Shown piece after piece: positions 27,145 through 36,899 of a stretch of DNA of 64,000 nucleotides (its first letter is position 1; every line of letters starts with the position of its first letter). The stretch spans positions 310,001 to 374,000 of the forward strand of contig NZ_JAEQ01000001.1 of NCBI RefSeq assembly GCF_000518985.1, in the 5' to 3' direction. A program made the position numbers and the translations under genes. A model generated the notes under the pieces. It saw only the letters and a program-made list of their open reading frames with translations. It was not told the origin of the DNA and made no database searches. This stretch comes from Chelativorans sp. J32 (GTDB taxonomy: Bacteria > Pseudomonadota > Alphaproteobacteria > Rhizobiales > Rhizobiaceae).

Positions 27145-29078
27145 ACCTCTCGCGTCTTCCACCGGCTGGGGCGGTGCGGCGTTTTCTCCCACGCGTGCGG
27201 GCATCGGTAGAGTTGCCACAGCGCTCGCCACGCGGCGGCAGAAAGCAGCAGCCAATAGAAGGGTATGCAGAGCATGTGCCACCACAGGCCTTGCTGCTCC
27301 GTCTTGGGCAGGGCTCGCCAGCCTAGCGCCAGGAAGGCGCCATGCCCGAACACGACATTCACGATATCGAGCGCAAGAAGTGCCGTGTAGTGGCTCAGGA
27401 AGTCGCCTTGGATTGCCATGATGGTCAGCATGGTGCCCGCGCTTATCGGAAAACCGATATAGGCGAGGGCAGAGATCCACATGCCCAATGTCAGGATCTG
27501 GGTGATGAGAAATGACGTTCTTCCGAGTTCCCGATAGAGCCTGGGCACGTCTCGCATATGCACCAGCCAGGTCTGCATCCAGCCTTTGAACCAGCGGGTA
27601 CGCTGAGGCAGCCAGATGCGCGCAGTCGCTGGAGCGTCCTCATAGGTGGGCAGGCTTATCGTTCCGGTCTTGTAGCCCATCCGCGCGAGCCTCAGTCCAA
27701 GATCGGCATCCTCGGTCACATTGCACGGGTCCCATCCGCCGACACGCTCGAGCACTGCGCGGCGGAAATGGTTGGACGTTCCGCCGAGCGGAAGGACAAG
27801 GCCGCGTTTGGCCAGCCAGGGCAGAATGCCGCGGAAAAGGGCCGCGTATTCGAAGGCGAACATCGACGCGATCCAACTTTCTCCCTTGTTCGTGATCACC
27901 AGCGGTGCCTGGAGGCAGGCGAGGTCATCACTTTCACTGCGGAAACGCTCCCAAGCCTCGACCAACTGGAACGGGTGCGGCCGGTCTTCGGCATCGAACA
28001 GGACGACGAACTCTCCGGTGGCCAAAGGGAGCGCAAAGGATAGTGCCTTGGGCTTCGTGCGCGGGCCGCACGGCGGCACTTCGATGACTTCGATATAGGA
28101 GCGCAACTGCTGTGCGCGGATGGCGGCAAGAGTCTCGTGGTCGTCGCTTTCGCAGACAAGCTTGATCTCCAGCTTGCTGCGAGGCCACACGAGCCGGCCC
28201 AGCGCCACGAGCAGATCCGGGACGACCTCGGCCTCCCGGTAAAGTGCGACCAGCACCGTATAAACAGGCATTTCGTCCGGCCGCATTGCCGTGAGACTGG
28301 TGGGGGGAGAAGGCTGTCGCGCTTCCTGGCTGACTGCCACCCGTAACAAAACGCAGGCGAGGAACAATACCGAAAGCAGAAGATGCAGGCCGATCAGCGC
28401 GGATGACGGCGCGAGCATGACGAGCATCACGAGAATGGCGCCGACACTGCCGAGCGCGAAGCCTTGCCAGGCATTGAGCACGTTGCGGGCGGAAAATTCG
28501 GGCATCGCCTCGAACAAGCCATTGACCGCCATGCGCGCCAAACTTTCCTTGGCGCGATGTCTCAGGGCGTTGCGCAATACCGTCGGCGGCACTATGCGGA
28601 TGCAACTTGCGATATCGTTGTGCTGCTTGAGAAAACGCTGCATTGCCGAAATATCCAGGCGCTCCGGCGCGACGAGATAGGTGGTCCGACCTCTATCCTT
28701 CAGCGCGATAACGGGGCCGGTACCATAGGGTAGGCGGAGTGCCTCCAACCCCTTTCCTTCCGGCAGAAAGAGGCTTTCAGGGGCGATTTCCGCATCGAAG
28801 GGTAGGCCCAGATGCGCCGCGAATGCTTGAAATAGGGCTTCTTCGCGCACAATCCCTGAAGACTGGAGTTCAATCTGGAAGGGAACGCCCGCGAGCTGCG
28901 CCTTCCGCTCGATATTCTCCATCTCGCGAAAAGGCACGCCCAGTTGTTCCAGGATCGGCCGCCAATGGGCAAGACCCGATGGCGATACGTGGAACGATCC
29001 GTCGATCTCGTACGGAAGATCGGTAGGATTCGAAATCATTTCGGCGCGCAAAATGCTGCCTGAGCCACTCATATACAT
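27066..29078 (-). CDS. Membrane glycosyltransferase family 2 with N-terminal GspE_N-like domain
   Basis: 670-residue fusion protein. Residues about 40-180 resemble the GspE N-terminal domain ([20 protein letters not shown] and [17 protein letters not shown]). Two membrane helices follow (about 200-250). A processive-type GT2 domain comes next, with the D,D,D,QxxRW pattern in [36 protein letters not shown] and [12 protein letters not shown]. More membrane helices lie near the C terminus (about 535-625). It likely makes or exports a polysaccharide; the product is unknown. Its 3' end overlaps ppk2 by 79 bases. The glutamine expected at the end of a c-di-GMP-binding MshEN motif is not evident, so ligand binding is not claimed. 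Confidence 0.82.
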   Translation of the reverse strand: MYMSGSGSILRAEMISNPTDLPYEIDGSFHVSPSGLAHWRPILEQLGVPFREMENIERKAQLAGVPFQIELQSSGIVREEALFQAFAAHLGLPFDAEIAPESLFLPEGKGLEALRLPYGTGPVIALKDRGRTTYLVAPERLDISAMQRFLKQHNDIASCIRIVPPTVLRNALRHRAKESLARMAVNGLFEAMPEFSARNVLNAWQGFALGSVGAILVMLVMLAPSSALIGLHLLLSVLFLACVLLRVAVSQEARQPSPPTSLTAMRPDEMPVYTVLVALYREAEVVPDLLVALGRLVWPRSKLEIKLVCESDDHETLAAIRAQQLRSYIEVIEVPPCGPRTKPKALSFALPLATGEFVVLFDAEDRPHPFQLVEAWERFRSESDDLACLQAPLVITNKGESWIASMFAFEYAALFRGILPWLAKRGLVLPLGGTSNHFRRAVLERVGGWDPCNVTEDADLGLRLARMGYKTGTISLPTYEDAPATARIWLPQRTRWFKGWMQTWLVHMRDVPRLYRELGRTSFLITQILTLGMWISALAYIGFPISAGTMLTIMAIQGDFLSHYTALLALDIVNVVFGHGAFLALGWRALPKTEQQGLWWHMLCIPFYWLLLSAAAWRALWQLYRCPHAWEKTPHRPSRWKTREVQRRKPGPNPTMVGSSSPIASSSRPA

Positions 29079-29471
29079 GAGGCCCTAACTCCGCTGAATA
29101 TCAAGGATACGTTACGTTGACGTGGGGCGGAGACGCCCTGAAGCCTATTTGGCCATAACGCGTTCGAAGCGGCTAGAAAGATGCGGCCAAATACCCCCGG
29201 CGCGAATGCTTACGCATCCACGGCGGGCCAAAGGCTCCGTTTGCATAATTACCCCCCTTGACGACCAAGAATTTCCCACCCCTGTTGGTCGCCTGCGTGT
29301 CCATATTGTTTAACAAGTTTTCCACAGTCAATGGGGAATGCACGCAAAAGTATAAATGTTTTGCTTTCTGCTCCGCATGCGGGTTGCCGGTCTCTGCCGC
29401 ACTCACGTTTTCATTGCGTTGAGGGAAAAGAATTTTCGAATATAAAAGCGCTGGTGAATGGAGATTTGTGC
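29079..29471. promoter_or_regulatory. Divergent region between the glycosyltransferase and binding-protein genes
   Basis: 393 bases, AT-richer than its surroundings. It contains a seven-base inverted repeat CGACCAA/TTGGTCG (29262-29291), a TTTTCCACA sequence (29318-29326) one base away from a DnaA box, and a TATAAA-like stretch near 29350. Promoters in both directions are expected; none is assigned with confidence. An upstream extension of the plus-strand reading frame (to 29331) is not signal-peptide-like. Confidence 0.45.
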
Positions 29472-30308
29472 TTGCGCAACCCGAAGAGTCTCGTCTTGGC
29501 CCTCATGCTGGCCATTGCCGCCGGGCAGCCCGCCGCCCGTGCGGACATTCCGAGTTTCTGGGATGCCAAACAGCGCCTGGCAAAGCCGGACATGACGCCC
29601 TTCCAGCGGTTGCGGTTTCTGACCACAACCGATTTCTTCCCCTTCAACTTTCTCGACACGGATCGTCGTCTGAACGGGCTCCACATCGATCTTGCGCGGG
29701 CGATTTGCAGCGAGCTTGGCATGCTTAATCGATGCCAGATACAGGCGCTCCCCTTCGAGGAGCTTGAATCCGCGCTCCAGCGCGGCGACGGGGAGGCAGT
29801 GATTGCCGGGCTGGCCATTACTGCCGAAAGTCGGGAGAAATTTCTGTTCTCCCGTTCTTATATGATGTTTCCGGCACGGTTTGTGACTCGCCGGGATGTC
29901 CAACTCAGTGAACCCATCTACAAGGCGATCGCGGGCAGACGGGTTGGCGTGGTTTCGGGAACCGCGCATGAGACGATGCTGCGCGACCTTTTCACGCAGG
30001 CCACGCTCGTCTCTTTTCCGGGCGAAAGGGAACTCGAGAACGCCCTGACGCAAGGCAGTGTCGACGCCATCTTCGGAGACGGCATGCGCCTGTCATTCTG
30101 GCTACCGAGCGAGGCGGCCAAGAATTGCTGCGTTTTTGTGGGAGGTGCGTATATCGCGCCGGAATATCTGGGCCGAGGACTCGCGATCGCGGTGCGGAGT
30201 GATCAGCCCACGCTGGCCCAGGCGCTAAATTATGCGCTGCAGGAGATCGATGCGGACGGAACCCTTTCCGATCTCTACCTCCGTTACTTCCCGGTAAACT
30301 TCTACTGA
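29472..30308 (+). CDS. Periplasmic substrate-binding protein, amino-acid type (SBP_bac_3), orphan
   Basis: About 278 residues from TTG 29472, which has GGAG eight bases upstream and gives the signal peptide MRNPKSLVLALMLAIAAGQPAARA; GTG 29454 is an alternative. The mature part has the SBP_bac_3 fold features: RFLTTTDFFPFNFLDTDRRLNGLHIDLARAI, AVIAGLAITAESREKFLFS, GRRVGVVSGTAHE and the C-terminal LNYALQEIDADGTLSDLY. No permease or ATPase gene is adjacent, so it is either a stray transporter component or a periplasmic sensor domain. It is divergent from the membrane glycosyltransferase. Confidence 0.82.
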   Translation: MRNPKSLVLALMLAIAAGQPAARADIPSFWDAKQRLAKPDMTPFQRLRFLTTTDFFPFNFLDTDRRLNGLHIDLARAICSELGMLNRCQIQALPFEELESALQRGDGEAVIAGLAITAESREKFLFSRSYMMFPARFVTRRDVQLSEPIYKAIAGRRVGVVSGTAHETMLRDLFTQATLVSFPGERELENALTQGSVDAIFGDGMRLSFWLPSEAAKNCCVFVGGAYIAPEYLGRGLAIAVRSDQPTLAQALNYALQEIDADGTLSDLYLRYFPVNFY

Positions 30309-30739
30309 GCAGCTTGAAGGGCTGTTTCGAGAGTGCGATGCCTTGCCCGCGCGGCACGTTCGACCGCCGCAGCAACCAGCGGCTCAAGCTTCAGCCTGCG
30401 GCGTATGATCTGCAGCATGCGCATCTCCTCAGGCTCGACATAGAGATCGGCTGCCACGACATCGACGGCCAAGGAGTAGGCAGTATCGTAAAGGCTCGGT
30501 GGAACGGTGTCGCGCACCAGGTCGAGCACGCGTTCGGGGCCATCCGGCTGCTGCAGAAGTTGCTGGCATTGCCGCGCCGTCGGGAGAATTCGTTCCTGGT
30601 CGAAACCGTCGAAGACCGGCAGCGTCCGCACGAGCCGTCCGATACTGCTCAATTCGGCATCGGTCATATCTCGGTCAGCCGCGGACATGACGACCATCAA
30701 ATAGATCAGCGCTTCCTGTGGCGACGGCTTGTCGGTCAT
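30302..30739 (-). CDS. TerB-like (tellurite-resistance family) cytosolic protein
   Basis: 145-residue helical protein with TerB-family features: [30 protein letters not shown] at the N terminus and [22 protein letters not shown] in the second half, both acidic metal-binding-type motifs. The family occurs in tellurite-resistance and stress loci, but no other ter gene is present, so the function is unknown. The ATG at 30739 has GGAG/AAGGA upstream; an earlier in-frame ATG is at 30754. Its end overlaps the end of the convergent binding-protein gene by seven bases, and it is divergent from lysS. Confidence 0.8.
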   Translation of the reverse strand: MTDKPSPQEALIYLMVVMSAADRDMTDAELSSIGRLVRTLPVFDGFDQERILPTARQCQQLLQQPDGPERVLDLVRDTVPPSLYDTAYSLAVDVVAADLYVEPEEMRMLQIIRRRLKLEPLVAAAVERAARARHRTLETALQAAQ

Positions 30740-30923
30740 ACGATCCTTCTCCATTCCGGTGAGCGACGAAAGTAGGTACGCCGCCAGCAGGCTGCAACGA
30801 AGAATCGCGTTGAGATTGACGCATGGCGCTGGTGGGCTTACACGCCAGACGGCGATCCGGCCTCATAATCCGCCCTTGTGGCCGCCGGACGCGGTAACAT
30901 CTACCATTCACCGGATACAGCAA

Positions 30924-32585
30924 ATGACGATCACGCTTGGAAACGCGCTCGACTTAACCCCGGAAGTGCTGCAGGCGGCTGCGGAAAGCAAAGCCTGGCC
31001 CTTCGAGGAGGCGCGGAAAATCGTCAAACGCTACGAGGGACAGAGCTTCCCTGAAACGGTGATTTTCGAAACCGGCTACGGCCCGTCCGGGCTGCCGCAT
31101 ATCGGCACCTTTGGCGAGGTGGCTCGCACCTCCATGGTGCGGCACGCGTTCCGCATCATCACCGAAGACAAAGTGAGGACGAAAATCCTCTGCTTTTCGG
31201 ACGACATGGACGGCCTGAGAAAGGTGCCTGACAATGTACCGAACCAGGAAATGCTTCGCGCGTATCTCGGCAAGCCTTTGACGCGCGTGCCGGATCCGTT
31301 CGGGAGCGAGCACGGCTCGTTCGGCGCAGCCAACAACGCGCGGCTCAGAGCCTTTCTTGACCAGTTCGGTTTCGATTACGAGTTTGCTTCCTCGACGGAA
31401 TATTATGCATCGGGCCGGTTCGACGCGACCTTGCTCAAGGTCCTTGAGCGCTTCGACGAGGTCATGGCGATCATGCTGCCCTCGCTGCGCGAGGAGCGGG
31501 CGCAGACCTATTCGCCCTTCCTGCCCATCCATCCGAAGAGTGGGGTGGTAATGCAGGTGCCGATCGAGGAGCGTAAGCTTGATGCAGGCACCATTGTCTG
31601 GCGCGATCCCGAAACCGGCGAGCGCTTCGAAACGCCCGTGACTGGCGGACAGGCCAAGCTGCAGTGGAAGCCCGACTGGGCGATGCGCTGGGCGGCCCTC
31701 GGCGTTGATTACGAAATGTCGGGCAAGGACCTGATCGACAGCGTCAAGCTGGCCGCGCAGATCTGCACCGCGCTCGACGGGACGCCGCCTGAAGGCTTCA
31801 ACTACGAGCTCTTTCTGGACGAGAAGGGACAGAAGATTTCAAAGTCCAAGGGCAATGGGCTCACCATCGACGAGTGGTTGACCTACGCGCCGACCGAGAG
31901 CCTATCGCTCTACATGTACCAGAAGCCGAAGACGGCGAAGAAGCTCTACTTCGATGTCATTCCGAAGGCCGTGGACGATTACTATTCGTTCCTCTCCGCC
32001 TACCCCCGTCAGGATTGGCAAAACAGGCTGGGCAACCCGGTTTGGCACATTCACGACGGCAACCCGCCGGCGATTGAGCTGCCGGTGCCGTTTGCGCTGC
32101 TGCTCAATCTCGTCAGCGCCTCCAACGCGAGCGAGAAAGGCGTGCTCTGGGGCTTCATCTCCCGTTATGCGCCGGGCGTGACCCCCGACACTCATCCCGA
32201 GCTTGATAGGCTCACTGAATATGCAATCCGCTATTTCGACGATTTCGTGAAGCCGTCGAAGCAGTTCCGCGAACCGGATCCCGTTGAGCGACAGGCGCTG
32301 GAAGCGCTTCGGGATAAGCTTGCGGCTCTTCCGGAGAGCGCGGATGGCGAAGAGATCCAGAATGCGGTGCTCGATGTGGCGCGTGGGATCGAGCGCTACC
32401 AGGATCATGCAAAGCAGAGTCCGAGCGGCGGCCCCGGTGTTTCCGTCGCCTTCTTCCAGATGCTCTATCAGGTTCTGCTGGGGCAGGAGCGGGGACCGCG
32501 TTTCGGGTCTTTCGCCGCGCTCTACGGACTTCAAGAGACACGCGTTTTGATCGAGAAGGCTCTGGCCGGAGAACTCGCGGTATAA
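30924..32585 (+). CDS. lysS: Class I lysyl-tRNA synthetase
   Basis: 553-residue class I LysRS (LysK type), as used by archaea and many alphaproteobacteria instead of the common class II enzyme. The HIGH-type motif is HIGT in [10 protein letters not shown] (59-62) and the KMSKS-type motif is KISKS (about 304-308). The start at ATG 30924 gives [15 protein letters not shown]; the frame is open to 30729 but overlaps the divergent TerB-like gene. A terminator-like hairpin shared with the convergent S24 regulator follows. Confidence 0.95.
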   Translation: MTITLGNALDLTPEVLQAAAESKAWPFEEARKIVKRYEGQSFPETVIFETGYGPSGLPHIGTFGEVARTSMVRHAFRIITEDKVRTKILCFSDDMDGLRKVPDNVPNQEMLRAYLGKPLTRVPDPFGSEHGSFGAANNARLRAFLDQFGFDYEFASSTEYYASGRFDATLLKVLERFDEVMAIMLPSLREERAQTYSPFLPIHPKSGVVMQVPIEERKLDAGTIVWRDPETGERFETPVTGGQAKLQWKPDWAMRWAALGVDYEMSGKDLIDSVKLAAQICTALDGTPPEGFNYELFLDEKGQKISKSKGNGLTIDEWLTYAPTESLSLYMYQKPKTAKKLYFDVIPKAVDDYYSFLSAYPRQDWQNRLGNPVWHIHDGNPPAIELPVPFALLLNLVSASNASEKGVLWGFISRYAPGVTPDTHPELDRLTEYAIRYFDDFVKPSKQFREPDPVERQALEALRDKLAALPESADGEEIQNAVLDVARGIERYQDHAKQSPSGGPGVSVAFFQMLYQVLLGQERGPRFGSFAALYGLQETRVLIEKALAGELAV

Positions 32586-32591
32586 TGGATC

Positions 32592-32620
32592 TGCCCTCCC
32601 TCGAAGGGGGGAGGGCATTT
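32592..32620. terminator. Bidirectional terminator-like hairpin between lysS and the S24 regulator
   Basis: Perfect nine-base stem TGCCCTCCC/GGGAGGGCA with an eight-base loop, seven bases after lysS and before the convergent gene. The T tract is short in both directions. Confidence 0.6.
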
Positions 32621-32622
32621 GC

Positions 32623-33267
32623 CTACTGGCTCGCCCAGACGATGCGGGCGATCCAGTCCACTTCTTCATTGTCCAGCACGCGGTTCGGGTGATCCGGATT
32701 GAGCGACAGGAGCTCGATCTGCCGGGACGACTGCCGCAGCAGGATCTTCGCCATCACCTCGCCCTCCTGCGTCCTGACCACCACACGGTCGCCCCGCCTT
32801 ACCGGAGCGGATGGCTCCACCACCAAGAGATCGCCGTTGCGGTAAAGCGGCAGCATTGAATCACCCTGCACCTCCAGTGCATAGGCAGCTTCGCTCACCT
32901 GGCCGGGGAGTTCCACCTCCTCCCATCCTTGGCCCACGGGAAAACCGGCATCGGTGAAATATCCGCCAGCTCCCGCCTGGGCAAAACCGATCAGCGGCAC
33001 GCTGATACGGCCATTCCTGCGCCGCGCCGGCTCCGCCATTCCTTCGATCAGGGCCGTGAATTCGCCAAGCGAAACGCCGGTCGCATCCATGATCTTGGCG
33101 AGCGATTCCGTCGAGGGCCAACGCGGCCTGCCATCAGGAGAGTAACGCTTGGACCGATTGAAGGCGGTGGAATCGAGCCCTGCTTTCCTGGCAAGACCTG
33201 AGGCGGACAACGAATGGCGCGCAGCAAGCGCGTCAATAGCCGCCCAGACCTTCTCGTGGGAAAGCAC
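32623..33267 (-). CDS. HTH/S24 peptidase-type transcriptional regulator (LexA/CI-like)
   Basis: 214-residue repressor-like protein. An N-terminal helix-turn-helix (ASGLARKAGLDSTAFNRSKRY, about 22-42) precedes a C-terminal S24 domain. The self-cleavage dyad is complete: Ser137 in GDSMLPLYRNGD and Lys174 in EVMAKILL. An Ala-Gly pair at about 98-99 (FAQAGAGG) is a plausible cleavage site. It is not LexA itself, whose winged HTH differs; it resembles the stand-alone chromosomal CI-like regulators common in Rhizobiales. Targets are unknown and no phage genes are nearby. Confidence 0.88.
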   Translation of the reverse strand: MLSHEKVWAAIDALAARHSLSASGLARKAGLDSTAFNRSKRYSPDGRPRWPSTESLAKIMDATGVSLGEFTALIEGMAEPARRRNGRISVPLIGFAQAGAGGYFTDAGFPVGQGWEEVELPGQVSEAAYALEVQGDSMLPLYRNGDLLVVEPSAPVRRGDRVVVRTQEGEVMAKILLRQSSRQIELLSLNPDHPNRVLDNEEVDWIARIVWASQ

Positions 33268-33365
33268 GCCCCTCTTCCTCCGCAGTCTGTCGTTTCCAAG
33301 GCTGGAAAAACCCTCGGACCCGCTGTTCTAACCCTTGCGGAATGGCTTGTCCATAAACGCTTGGC

Positions 33366-33983
33366 TCACGCAGTGAAAGCTTTGCGACCGCTCGCCAGGG
33401 CCTGATCGAGATATTCAAGCCTGTCCTGGCCCCAAAATGGCTCTCCGTTCAGCACCCAGGCGGGCAGCCCCACCACATCGGCCGCGATTGCATCTTGAGT
33501 GTTCCGTGCGCGGATTTCCGCAGTCTCCGGCTTGCCAGCGGCGTCCAGGACGGCGTCGGCATCCAAGCCCTCCGCCTTCAGATGGAAGGCGAGCGTTCCG
33601 GCATCGGCGATGTCCTCCTGATTGGCCCAGACGGAGGCCAGCACCCGATCCATATAGCTCAGGGGATCGTGCCCGGCCTCGATCACGGCGATGATGGTGT
33701 GATCGGCAAGGGTCGGGTCCACCGGCCAGAATTTGGGCACTACGTGGATAGGCATTCCGCGATAGTCCGCCACCCGCTGCAGTTCTATCTTGCGGTAGCG
33801 CTGCCGCACCGCTGGCCGCTGTGCAACGGGCAGGGCACCCGAACTCTCGAAAACGGGCCCGATATTTACCGGCTTTACGCGAACGGACACGCCATGTTTA
33901 TGCGCGATCGCGCGAAAGGTCTGATGCCCGAGATAGGTGTAGGGCGAAACGGACGTCATATAATAGTCGATGATGGTGGGCAT
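33366..33983 (-). CDS. DsbA-family 2-hydroxychromene-2-carboxylate isomerase-like protein
   Basis: 205-residue thioredoxin-fold protein of the kappa-GST/HCCA isomerase group. Features are the IDYYMTSVSPYTYLGHQ start with the catalytic Ser in place of a CxxC motif, the KPVNIGPVFE loop, and VVGLPAWVLNGEPFWGQDRLEYLD at the C terminus. In naphthalene degradation this enzyme isomerises a chromene carboxylate, but no aromatic pathway is present here. It is the last gene behind thioesterase, fadB, fadA and fadE on the same strand, 65 bases after the thioesterase, so a lipid or detoxification role is possible. Confidence 0.85.
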   Translation of the reverse strand: MPTIIDYYMTSVSPYTYLGHQTFRAIAHKHGVSVRVKPVNIGPVFESSGALPVAQRPAVRQRYRKIELQRVADYRGMPIHVVPKFWPVDPTLADHTIIAVIEAGHDPLSYMDRVLASVWANQEDIADAGTLAFHLKAEGLDADAVLDAAGKPETAEIRARNTQDAIAADVVGLPAWVLNGEPFWGQDRLEYLDQALASGRKAFTA

Positions 33984-34048
33984 GAGGTCTCCAGGTCGGC
34001 TTGACTGCTGGCTGGAAAGTAGAGGGGCGACGTGCAGCGGGAAAGGGC

Positions 34049-34594
34049 CTAGTTCAAGCTTTTTGCCAGCGCCCGCAGGCCCTGATGCGAGGCCATGAAG
34101 GCCTTCTCTTCCGCGGTCGGTGGACGTGGCGGCTGGTCATGGCCGATCGCGGCCATGGCCTCGGAGATTTCCACGAAGCGCCGGTTTCGGCGATCATAGA
34201 TGCCGCCGGTGGTGAGGATGATCGCCCCCGTGCGGCCATCGGCCAGCACGAAGCGATGGCGGCCGATGATCTGCGTGCCGCCCCAAGTCTCGACGGTGGA
34301 GACCAGTTCGAAGCGCTGCCACGGGCGGATCTCCCGCACATAGCTCACCTGCAGGCCCCCGAGCATCGGCCCCCAACCACGCTTGCGGGCTGCAGCCATG
34401 AGCCCGCTGCGGAAGAAAATGTCCATCCGTCCGAGATCGGCCAGCATCATGTAGCGCGCATTGTTGAGATGGAAATTCATGTCGATGTCGGAGGGCAGGC
34501 AGCGGAGCGGGATCCTGCTTTCATCGCCCATCCTGAAGCGTCCCCGGCGGCGGCCCGTCAGCGCCACGCGGAGGAGTCTGAACCAGACATACAT
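34049..34594 (-). CDS. Acyl-CoA thioesterase-like protein (4HBT hotdog fold)
   Basis: 181-residue protein with hotdog-thioesterase marks: RCLPSDIDMNFHLNNARYMMLADLGRMD (about 32-59), where the DxDxNxHxNN-type segment supplies the active-site acid, and the VSYVREIRPWQRFELVS strand. Such enzymes hydrolyse acyl-CoA esters. It follows fadB by 63 bases on the same strand and probably belongs to the beta-oxidation operon, where it could release CoA from stalled intermediates. Substrate length cannot be read from sequence. Confidence 0.83.
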   Translation of the reverse strand: MYVWFRLLRVALTGRRRGRFRMGDESRIPLRCLPSDIDMNFHLNNARYMMLADLGRMDIFFRSGLMAAARKRGWGPMLGGLQVSYVREIRPWQRFELVSTVETWGGTQIIGRHRFVLADGRTGAIILTTGGIYDRRNRRFVEISEAMAAIGHDQPPRPPTAEEKAFMASHQGLRALAKSLN

Positions 34595-34657
34595 GTGTTT
34601 CTCTTCGCCTTTCCATGAATAGGCGCCGGCTCTCCGCGACTGAAGAGCCGGTTCCCG

Positions 34658-36880
34658 TCAGGCGGCCTTCTTCATGTCGCCAGCGGTTGCAGATGCAAAG
34701 CGGGCGTAGAATGTCTCGCCCTTGTCGCCCATATCGACAAGAAGCTTCGGCGGCTTGAACTGTTTGCCATACTTCTTCTGCAGGCGCTGCGCATGCTTGA
34801 CGAATTCGGCGGCGCCGATGCCGTCGATGAAGGACAGGACGCCGCCGGTATAAGGCGCGAAGCCGAAGGCGAGTATGGAGCCGACATCCGCTTCCCGCGG
34901 GTCGGTGACGATCCCTTCCTCCATCACGCGTGCGGCCTCCAGCGCGATCACATAGAGGAACCGGGCCTTCAACTCCTCCACATCGATCTTGTCCGGATCC
35001 TGTTGACGGTAGAGATCCTTGAGTCCCGGCCAGAGGAACTTCTTCGCCGGCTTCTGCGGGTATTCGTAAAATCCCTTGCCGTTCTTGCGCCCGCGCCTTC
35101 CATGCTTGTCGACCATGGTGTCGATCAGCTCCATATGGCGCGGATCGACTGCATTCTCGCCCAAATCGCGGATCGTCTGCTTCATGATCTTCTGGGCGAG
35201 GTCGATCGCCGTCTCGTCGGTGAGCGCGAGCGGCCCCACGGGCATGCCGGCCATTTTAGCGGCGTTCTCGATCATCGGCGCGGGCACGCCCTCGATCAGC
35301 ATGGAATAGGCTTCCTGCATGTAGCGCAGCACACAGCGGTTCACATAGAAGCCGCGCGTGTCGTTCACGACGATCGGCGTCTTCTTGATCGCACGGACAT
35401 AATCGATCGCGACCGCCAAAGCCTTTTCGCTCGTCTTCTTGCCGAGGATGATCTCCACGAGCATCATCTTGTCGACCGGTGAGAAGAAGTGGATGCCGAT
35501 GAAATTTTTCGGCCGGGCCGAATTCTTTGAGAGGCTGGTGATCGGGATCGTCGAGGTATTGGAGGCGAAGATGGCAGAGGATTTGAGAACGGCTTCCGCT
35601 TTTTCCGTTGCCTCCTTCTTCACATTGGAATCCTCGAATACCGCCTCGATCACGAGATCGGCGCCTTCAAGCGCGGCATAATCCGGCGTCGCCGTGATGA
35701 GGGAGAGGAGTTTCTCCTTCTCTTCCGCCGTGGCGCGCCCCTTCTTAATGAGGCCATCCATCAGGTCGGCCGAATGAGCCTTGCCCTTGTCGGCGGATTC
35801 CTGATCGCGGTCGATCAGCACCACCGGGATGCCCGCCTTTGCCGTGACATACGCGATGCCGGCGCCCATGAAACCCGCGCCGAGAACCCCGATCTTGCGG
35901 AACTTCTTGGCCGGGACTTCTTTCGGCCTGCGCGCGCCCTTGTTGAGTTCCTGCAACGAGACGAAAAGCGAGCGGATCATGGCCGCCGCTTCTTTGCTCC
36001 GCATGATTTCGGTGAAATAGCGCTGTTCGATGCGGAGACCCGTATCGAAGGGTACCAGAAGCCCTTCATAGACGCATTTCAATATGGCGGTGGCGCCGGG
36101 ATAATTGCCATAGGTTTCGCGGCGCAGGATGGCGATCGCGGGCGGCCAGAGATTGGCACCTGCGGCCGAGTAGACCGGCCCGCCAGGGAGTTTGAACCCC
36201 TTCTCGTCCCAAGGTTGCACCGGTTTCAACCCGTCCTTGATCATCTTCTTCGCCGTATCGACGAGCTTCGACCGGGGAGCGATCTCGTGCACCAGGCCCA
36301 TCGCTTTCGCCCGCGTGGGCGAAAGGTTCTGGCCGGATGTGAGCATCTGCAGGGCTTCCTGCGTGTTGGCGAGCCGCGGCACGCGCTGGGTGCCTCCGGC
36401 GCCCGGGAAGATCCCGATCTTGACCTCGGGCAGGGCGAGCTTCACCGTCTCATCATCCGCCGCAACGCGGCCGTGGCAGGCAAGCGAAAGCTCGAAGGCG
36501 CCGCCCATGCAGGTGCCGTTGATAGCGGAGACCCAGGGCTTGCCGCAGGTCTCCAACTTGCGCCAAAGCCAGCTCATGCGGCCGGCATTGTCGAAGAGTT
36601 CCCGCATCGCCTTTTCGGGATTCTTCGTCTTCTCCTTGTGGAACTGGCCTAACACCTTTTGCAGCATCGTCAGATCAGCGCCGCCCGAAAAGCTATCCTT
36701 TCCGGAGGTGAAGACCGCGCCCTTAATCGTGGCGTCGCCGGCGACCTGATCGATGATCCTGTCCAACTCGTCCATCACCTCCTCGGTGAAGACATTCATG
36801 GAGCGGTCGGGCATGTCCCAGGTGACGAGCGCGATGCCGTCGGCATCGGTCTCGACGGTGAAGTTCTTGTAGTCGGCCAT
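34658..36880 (-). CDS. fadB: FadB/FadJ-type fatty-acid oxidation multifunctional enzyme
   Basis: 740-residue fusion of enoyl-CoA hydratase and L-3-hydroxyacyl-CoA dehydrogenase. The crotonase half has SGGADLTML, NGTCMGGAFELSLACHGR and the catalytic glutamate in LPEVKIGIFPGAGG. The dehydrogenase half starts at about residue 329 with the NAD-binding GVLGAGFMGAGIAY and contains the catalytic histidine in IGIHFFSPVDKM. It catalyses hydration and oxidation in beta-oxidation, delivering 3-ketoacyl-CoA to FadA, whose gene lies 19 bases upstream on the same strand. Confidence 0.95.
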   Translation of the reverse strand: MADYKNFTVETDADGIALVTWDMPDRSMNVFTEEVMDELDRIIDQVAGDATIKGAVFTSGKDSFSGGADLTMLQKVLGQFHKEKTKNPEKAMRELFDNAGRMSWLWRKLETCGKPWVSAINGTCMGGAFELSLACHGRVAADDETVKLALPEVKIGIFPGAGGTQRVPRLANTQEALQMLTSGQNLSPTRAKAMGLVHEIAPRSKLVDTAKKMIKDGLKPVQPWDEKGFKLPGGPVYSAAGANLWPPAIAILRRETYGNYPGATAILKCVYEGLLVPFDTGLRIEQRYFTEIMRSKEAAAMIRSLFVSLQELNKGARRPKEVPAKKFRKIGVLGAGFMGAGIAYVTAKAGIPVVLIDRDQESADKGKAHSADLMDGLIKKGRATAEEKEKLLSLITATPDYAALEGADLVIEAVFEDSNVKKEATEKAEAVLKSSAIFASNTSTIPITSLSKNSARPKNFIGIHFFSPVDKMMLVEIILGKKTSEKALAVAIDYVRAIKKTPIVVNDTRGFYVNRCVLRYMQEAYSMLIEGVPAPMIENAAKMAGMPVGPLALTDETAIDLAQKIMKQTIRDLGENAVDPRHMELIDTMVDKHGRRGRKNGKGFYEYPQKPAKKFLWPGLKDLYRQQDPDKIDVEELKARFLYVIALEAARVMEEGIVTDPREADVGSILAFGFAPYTGGVLSFIDGIGAAEFVKHAQRLQKKYGKQFKPPKLLVDMGDKGETFYARFASATAGDMKKAA

Positions 36881-36899
36881 GATGCTCTTTCCCCTCCCT

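Noticed and set aside
29318-29326. DnaA-box-like TTTTCCACA
   Set aside because: A single one-mismatch copy far from any replication gene; expected by chance in 64 kb.
32623-33267. LexA or prophage CI repressor
   Set aside because: The S24 dyad is present, but the N-terminal HTH is not the LexA winged helix and no phage genes adjoin, so only a generic HTH/S24 regulator is called.
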